Assembly: GCA_027081375.1 (NCBI GenBank) | Contig: JALWKR010000048.1 | Span: 1-7,283 of the forward strand | Length of the DNA stretch: 7,283 bases | From: Persephonella sp. | Lineage (GTDB): Bacteria > Aquificota > Aquificia > Aquificales > Hydrogenothermaceae | Reading direction: 5' to 3' | Part shown: positions 4,362 to 7,283 of the stretch, in pieces | How positions within the stretch are numbered: position 1 is the first letter of the stretch | Layout of the letters: every line of letters starts with the position of its first letter | Notes under the pieces: generated by a model | Told to the model about the DNA's origin: nothing | Seen by the model: the letters and a program-made list of their open reading frames with translations, nothing else | Databases searched by the model: none | Position numbers and translations under genes: made by a program

Positions 4362-5937
4362 TTAGTTTCTCCGCTAGGATAAGGGCTTCTTCATTTATTT
4401 TACCAGTTAACATACGGGCTATCTCTTCTTTTCTTTTTTCTTTATCAAGAACTTTTATAACTGCTTTTGTTTTTTCACTGTCAAAAGTTTTGTCTATATA
4501 AAAGTGTCTGTCTGCATATGCAGCGATTTGAGGAAGATGTGTAATAAGGATTACCTGATAATCTTTTGAAAGTTTTTTTAGTTTTTCAGCTAATAGAACT
4601 GCTGTTTTTCCGCCAAGTCCTGTATCTATTTCATCAAAAATAATACTGTCCACATTACTTCCTGTTGTAAGTTTAAGGGCAAGAGATATTCTTGATATTT
4701 CTCCTCCAGATGCAACTTCTCCTAAAGGGGAAGGATAGTATCCTTTATTTGCAGAAAATAAAAATGTAATGTCATCTTTTCCAAACCTATCAAGTTCTTT
4801 TTCTTTAATTTCAACGATAAATCTAGCCTCTTTTAAGCCAAGATGTTTAAGATGTTTTTCTATTTCTTTAGAGAGTTCTTCTCCTTTTTGTTTTCTAATT
4901 TGAGAAATTTTTTCTGCTAATATATACAGTTTTTCTTCTGTTTCTTTTATCTCTTTCTGTATTTTAGGAATTTCAAACTCAAGATTTTCTAGATAGTTAA
5001 TCTTTTTTTCAAATTCTTCTTTTAACCTTATTAAACCTTCTTCATCAGTGTTATACTTCATCTCTAACTTGTTTATAAGATTTAGCCTTTCTTCTATTTC
5101 AAGAATTTCATGTTCTTCAAAATCTAAATCCATACTTGAAAGAGAATAGGAGGCTTCTTGAAGAAGAATTTTTGCTTCTTCTAAAGATTTATATATTTCT
5201 TCTAAAGAAGGAGATGTATCTTTTACTTTCTGAATATTTTTTAGTACAAGATTAAGGTTATCTAATATAGAGCTTTCTTCCTCTTCTAAGAGAGTTTTAG
5301 ATAGGTAGACAGCCTCTTTTATTGTTTGGATTTCAGATAAGTATTTATATCTTTTTTCTAGCTCTTCTTTTTCTCCCTTTTTTATATTAGCCTCTTTTAA
5401 CTCTTCTAGTTGAAACTTTAGGATATCAAGCTCTCTAATTCTTTCTGACTGTTTTTCTAATATTTCTCTTTCTTTCTCTTTTAACTGTTTATATTTAAAA
5501 AATAAACTTTGATACTCAGATAGCAGATTTTCTAAAGATGCAAACTTATCAAGTATTTCTCTGTAAAAACTCTTTTTAAAAAGGTTCTGCTGGAGATGCT
5601 GGGTATGTATTTCTATTATGTTCTTGGATGCTTCTTCTACTGCTGATTTAGTTGCTCTTCTCCCGTTTATGTAGTAAAAACTTTTGTTATTTTTTATCTG
5701 TCTTGCTAGTATAAGGGTTCCCTCTTCTGAAAAATAATTATCAATATTTTCAAATACTATCTCAGCGAATGTTTCATTTTCGTACGACCCTTTTTTTCCT
5801 AAAACAAATTCTATAGCATCAATAATTAGAGATTTACCAACTCCTGTTTCTCCTGTAAAAACATTTAATCCTTTACAAAATTCTAATGTTATATTTTCTA
5901 TATAAAGATACTTTTTTATATATACTTGAGATAACAT
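4342..5937 (-). CDS. recN: DNA repair ATPase RecN (SMC-like)
   Basis: RecN is a cytoplasmic SMC-like ATPase that binds DNA ends and aids double-strand-break repair by homologous recombination. The 531-residue product is slightly shorter than the usual 550-575. Domains in order: an N-terminal ATPase half with Walker A GETGVGKS (29-36) and NGRRATKSAV (91-100); the Q-loop-like IHTQHLQQ (110-117), where the family usually has HGQ; a long Glu/Lys-rich coiled coil (about 135-370); then the C-terminal half with the ABC signature ASGGEIS (409-415), Walker B IIFDEIDTGLGG (432-443) and the switch-His segment THLPQIAAYAD (466-476). The absence of a zinc hook separates it from Rad50/SbcC. The ATG has AAAGGT about 6 nt upstream. 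It lies 41 nt after the TetR gene and overlaps the next gene by 20 nt. No SOS box was recognised. Confidence 0.95.
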   Translation of the reverse strand: MLSQVYIKKYLYIENITLEFCKGLNVFTGETGVGKSLIIDAIEFVLGKKGSYENETFAEIVFENIDNYFSEEGTLILARQIKNNKSFYYINGRRATKSAVEEASKNIIEIHTQHLQQNLFKKSFYREILDKFASLENLLSEYQSLFFKYKQLKEKEREILEKQSERIRELDILKFQLEELKEANIKKGEKEELEKRYKYLSEIQTIKEAVYLSKTLLEEEESSILDNLNLVLKNIQKVKDTSPSLEEIYKSLEEAKILLQEASYSLSSMDLDFEEHEILEIEERLNLINKLEMKYNTDEEGLIRLKEEFEKKINYLENLEFEIPKIQKEIKETEEKLYILAEKISQIRKQKGEELSKEIEKHLKHLGLKEARFIVEIKEKELDRFGKDDITFLFSANKGYYPSPLGEVASGGEISRISLALKLTTGSNVDSIIFDEIDTGLGGKTAVLLAEKLKKLSKDYQVILITHLPQIAAYADRHFYIDKTFDSEKTKAVIKVLDKEKRKEEIARMLTGKINEEALILAEKLIESTNK

Positions 5938-5978
5938 TATTGACCTTTTACTGAAGTTTTGGAAATTATTTTAACAGA

Positions 5979-6566
5979 TTAGTGAAAAAAACCTTTTTTA
6001 AAATGATTAAAGAGATAGTCAGCTTTTGATGATAGAGGATAATTCATATTATTTATCATCCAATCTAAAGATAGCGATATCATGCTTCCTGTATAAAATT
6101 TAACTAAGGCATCCTCATCATAATTATTAAATAGACCGTTTTCTTTACCCTTTTTAAAAATCTCTTTTATATGTTTTTCAAAACCCTGAAGTATATCTTT
6201 AAGTCTTTTAAGTTTTTTATCACTTCCTAGATATATAACATCAGAAAATATAATTCTGGGAATTATCTTGGTTTTTTCTATAAAAAGCAGGTATTCTTGA
6301 TATATTGTCTTTAATTGTTCCTCTACGTTTTCTTTAGATTGAGCTTTTTTTAGAATTTCTTTTAATTGCTGTTCTATATAATCTAAGTAATAAAGGATCA
6401 TCTCATCTTTACTGCTGAAATATTTATATATTGCTGGTTGTGTTACCCCAAGTTTTTTGGCAACTTCAGTAGTTGAAACCTCAGAAAAACCTTTTTCTGC
6501 TATTATCTGGTTAATAGCAGAAAAAACCTCTTCCTTCCTTTCCTGAACACTTTTTCTTTTTCTCAA
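5979..6566 (-). CDS. TetR/AcrR-family transcriptional regulator
   Basis: A 195-residue one-component repressor-type protein, of normal length for the family. The N-terminal DNA-binding domain holds a basic start (MRKRKSVQERKEEV), helix 1 with IIAEKGFSEVST, then the helix-turn-helix TTEVAKKLGVTQPAIYKYFSSKDEM (about 32-56), which is textbook TetR. The C-terminal part (about 60-195) is the variable ligand-binding and dimer domain, so the effector cannot be predicted. The start is the TTG at 6566: GAGGA lies 7 nt upstream, and the next in-frame Met comes after the HTH. No transporter or enzyme gene is divergent from it, the usual clue to targets; recN lies 41 nt downstream in the same direction. 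It may control itself or distant genes. Confidence 0.9.
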   Translation of the reverse strand: MRKRKSVQERKEEVFSAINQIIAEKGFSEVSTTEVAKKLGVTQPAIYKYFSSKDEMILYYLDYIEQQLKEILKKAQSKENVEEQLKTIYQEYLLFIEKTKIIPRIIFSDVIYLGSDKKLKRLKDILQGFEKHIKEIFKKGKENGLFNNYDEDALVKFYTGSMISLSLDWMINNMNYPLSSKADYLFNHFKKGFFH

Positions 6567-6601
6567 TGTTGTATCCTCTTTAATAATTTGTTGTTATTGT
6601 T

Positions 6602-6630
6602 AGTATAATCTAAAAATCCCCCTGTTATAA
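6602..6630 (-). promoter_or_regulatory. Possible promoter of the TetR gene
   Basis: On the minus strand TTATAA (6630-6625) and TATACT (6607-6602) are 17 bp apart, with a predicted start near 6595 and a leader of about 28 nt. The -35 box is weak. A small AT-only inverted repeat, TTATA-4-TATAA (6625-6638), overlaps the -35 box and could be an operator for autoregulation, but such repeats are common by chance in DNA this AT-rich. Confidence 0.35.
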
Positions 6631-6643
6631 ATATATAAGTTAT

Positions 6644-7283
6644 TCATTCTAAAGATAAATTTGAATTTTTAACTTTCTCAACAAAAAAAGCTTTTTTTCT
6701 TTTAGCCTGATACATTAGATTATCGGCTTTTGCTACAAGGGATTCTAGATTATCATTTTTTTCTAACTCTATAACTCCAAAACTTAAATCAATATCATCA
6801 CAGTTTCTATTTCCACATAGCTCTGCTTTGTTTTCTAGGAGGAGTTTTCTAATCTTGTGAGCAAGATTTGCAGCATCTTTTTTTCTTGTGAAAGGAAGGA
6901 AGAGGATTATCTCATCTCCACCTATTCTAATAGGTAAATCAGCTTTTCTTAAAATTTCTTTTATTAAAAGACCGAATTTCTGTAGAAATACATCTCCTGC
7001 CAAGTGTCCATAGGTATCATTTAAAACTTTAAAATTATCTATATCCATGTAAATAACAGAGAGAGGATATTTATATCTTTTAGCTCTTTCAATTTCTATT
7101 GGTATTATTTTTTCAAAGAATCTTCTGTTGTATAAACCTGTTAACTGATCTGTGTATGCCTGCTCTATTAGATTATTCTCTATTTTATCTTGTTCAATAC
7201 TTTTTCTGATAATATCTTTAAATTTTTTTAAATACTCAATATCTCTAGATGAAAATGGAACCTCCCTAACCCCTATAATATAC
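6644..7283 (-). CDS. Diguanylate cyclase (GGDEF domain), N-terminus outside window
   Basis: The minus-strand frame is open to the right edge, giving the last 212 residues of a longer protein; the Met at 7048 is internal to the GGDEF domain. Diguanylate cyclases make cyclic di-GMP from two GTP, controlling biofilm versus motility. Seen in fragment numbering: YTDQLTGLYNRRFF (about 46-59), the classic domain opening; the metal-site MDIDNFKVLNDTYGH (79-93); the active site as GGDEI (121-125), with Ile replacing the usual Phe; and an intact product-inhibition I-site RKAD (112-115), five residues before GG. This predicts an active, feedback-inhibited enzyme. Residues 1-35 (IGVREVPFSSRDIEYLKKFKD...) look like the end of a GAF-type sensor, tentatively. 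The stop is 77 nt from the TetR start and no terminator is obvious between them. Confidence 0.92.
   Translation of the reverse strand, partial: YIIGVREVPFSSRDIEYLKKFKDIIRKSIEQDKIENNLIEQAYTDQLTGLYNRRFFEKIIPIEIERAKRYKYPLSVIYMDIDNFKVLNDTYGHLAGDVFLQKFGLLIKEILRKADLPIRIGGDEIILFLPFTRKKDAANLAHKIRKLLLENKAELCGNRNCDDIDLSFGVIELEKNDNLESLVAKADNLMYQAKRKKAFFVEKVKNSNLSLE

Noticed and set aside
6644..7048. Complete 134-residue GGDEF protein starting at 7048
   Set aside because: The frame continues upstream to the window edge and encodes the essential domain opening (YTDQLTGLYNRRFF), so the Met at 7048 is internal.
1..7283. CRISPR arrays, insertion sequences, tRNA or rRNA genes, phage genes
   Set aside because: No regularly spaced direct repeats, transposase-like ORFs, cloverleaf-like segments or rRNA stretches were seen. 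All long ORFs have chromosomal-type assignments or are small hypotheticals inside operons.

Overview
This 7.3 kb bacterial window is AT-rich, with ATA (Ile) and AGA (Arg) codons common, Lys/Glu/Ile-rich proteins, frequent TTG starts and very short intergenic gaps. The look fits a thermophilic Aquificota member of the Sulfurihydrogenibium/Persephonella kind. That placement is inferred from composition and gene content; no rRNA or other lineage marker is present.

Layout. Positions 1-3293 read rightward: the 3' part of aroE (shikimate dehydrogenase), a 184-200 bp non-coding stretch, then fbp (class I fructose-1,6-bisphosphatase), crcB/fluC (fluoride channel), a DUF190 PII-like protein and a DUF429-like protein of unknown role. 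Positions 3276-7283 read leftward: a truncated diguanylate cyclase at the right edge, then a TetR-family regulator, recN, a 64-residue protein, a 107-residue membrane protein and a secreted DUF3108-like protein. The two blocks converge and overlap by 18 bp at 3276-3293.

How the genes fit together. fbp, crcB and the DUF190 gene are 1 and 9 nt apart and look like one transcript, pairing a gluconeogenic, metal-dependent sugar phosphatase with fluoride export. recN, orf64 and orf107 overlap or touch, so their translation is probably coupled. The TetR gene lies 41 nt upstream of recN and may head this unit.

Most interesting region. The stretch between aroE and fbp carries two good sigma70-type promoters, back to back and interleaved. 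One (TTGAAA-17-TATAAT) drives fbp. The other (TTGATT-17-TATATT) points left, and about 95 nt downstream of its expected start lies a minus-strand intrinsic terminator, which predicts a small RNA of about 118 nt. Its 3' half is about 52% G+C in an AT-rich background. It contains an anti-Shine-Dalgarno-like CCTCCTCCC tract and a loop that can pair with the 5' arm of the terminator. The fbp leader also has an inverted repeat whose 3' arm contains the likely fbp start codon, suggesting translational control or an operator.
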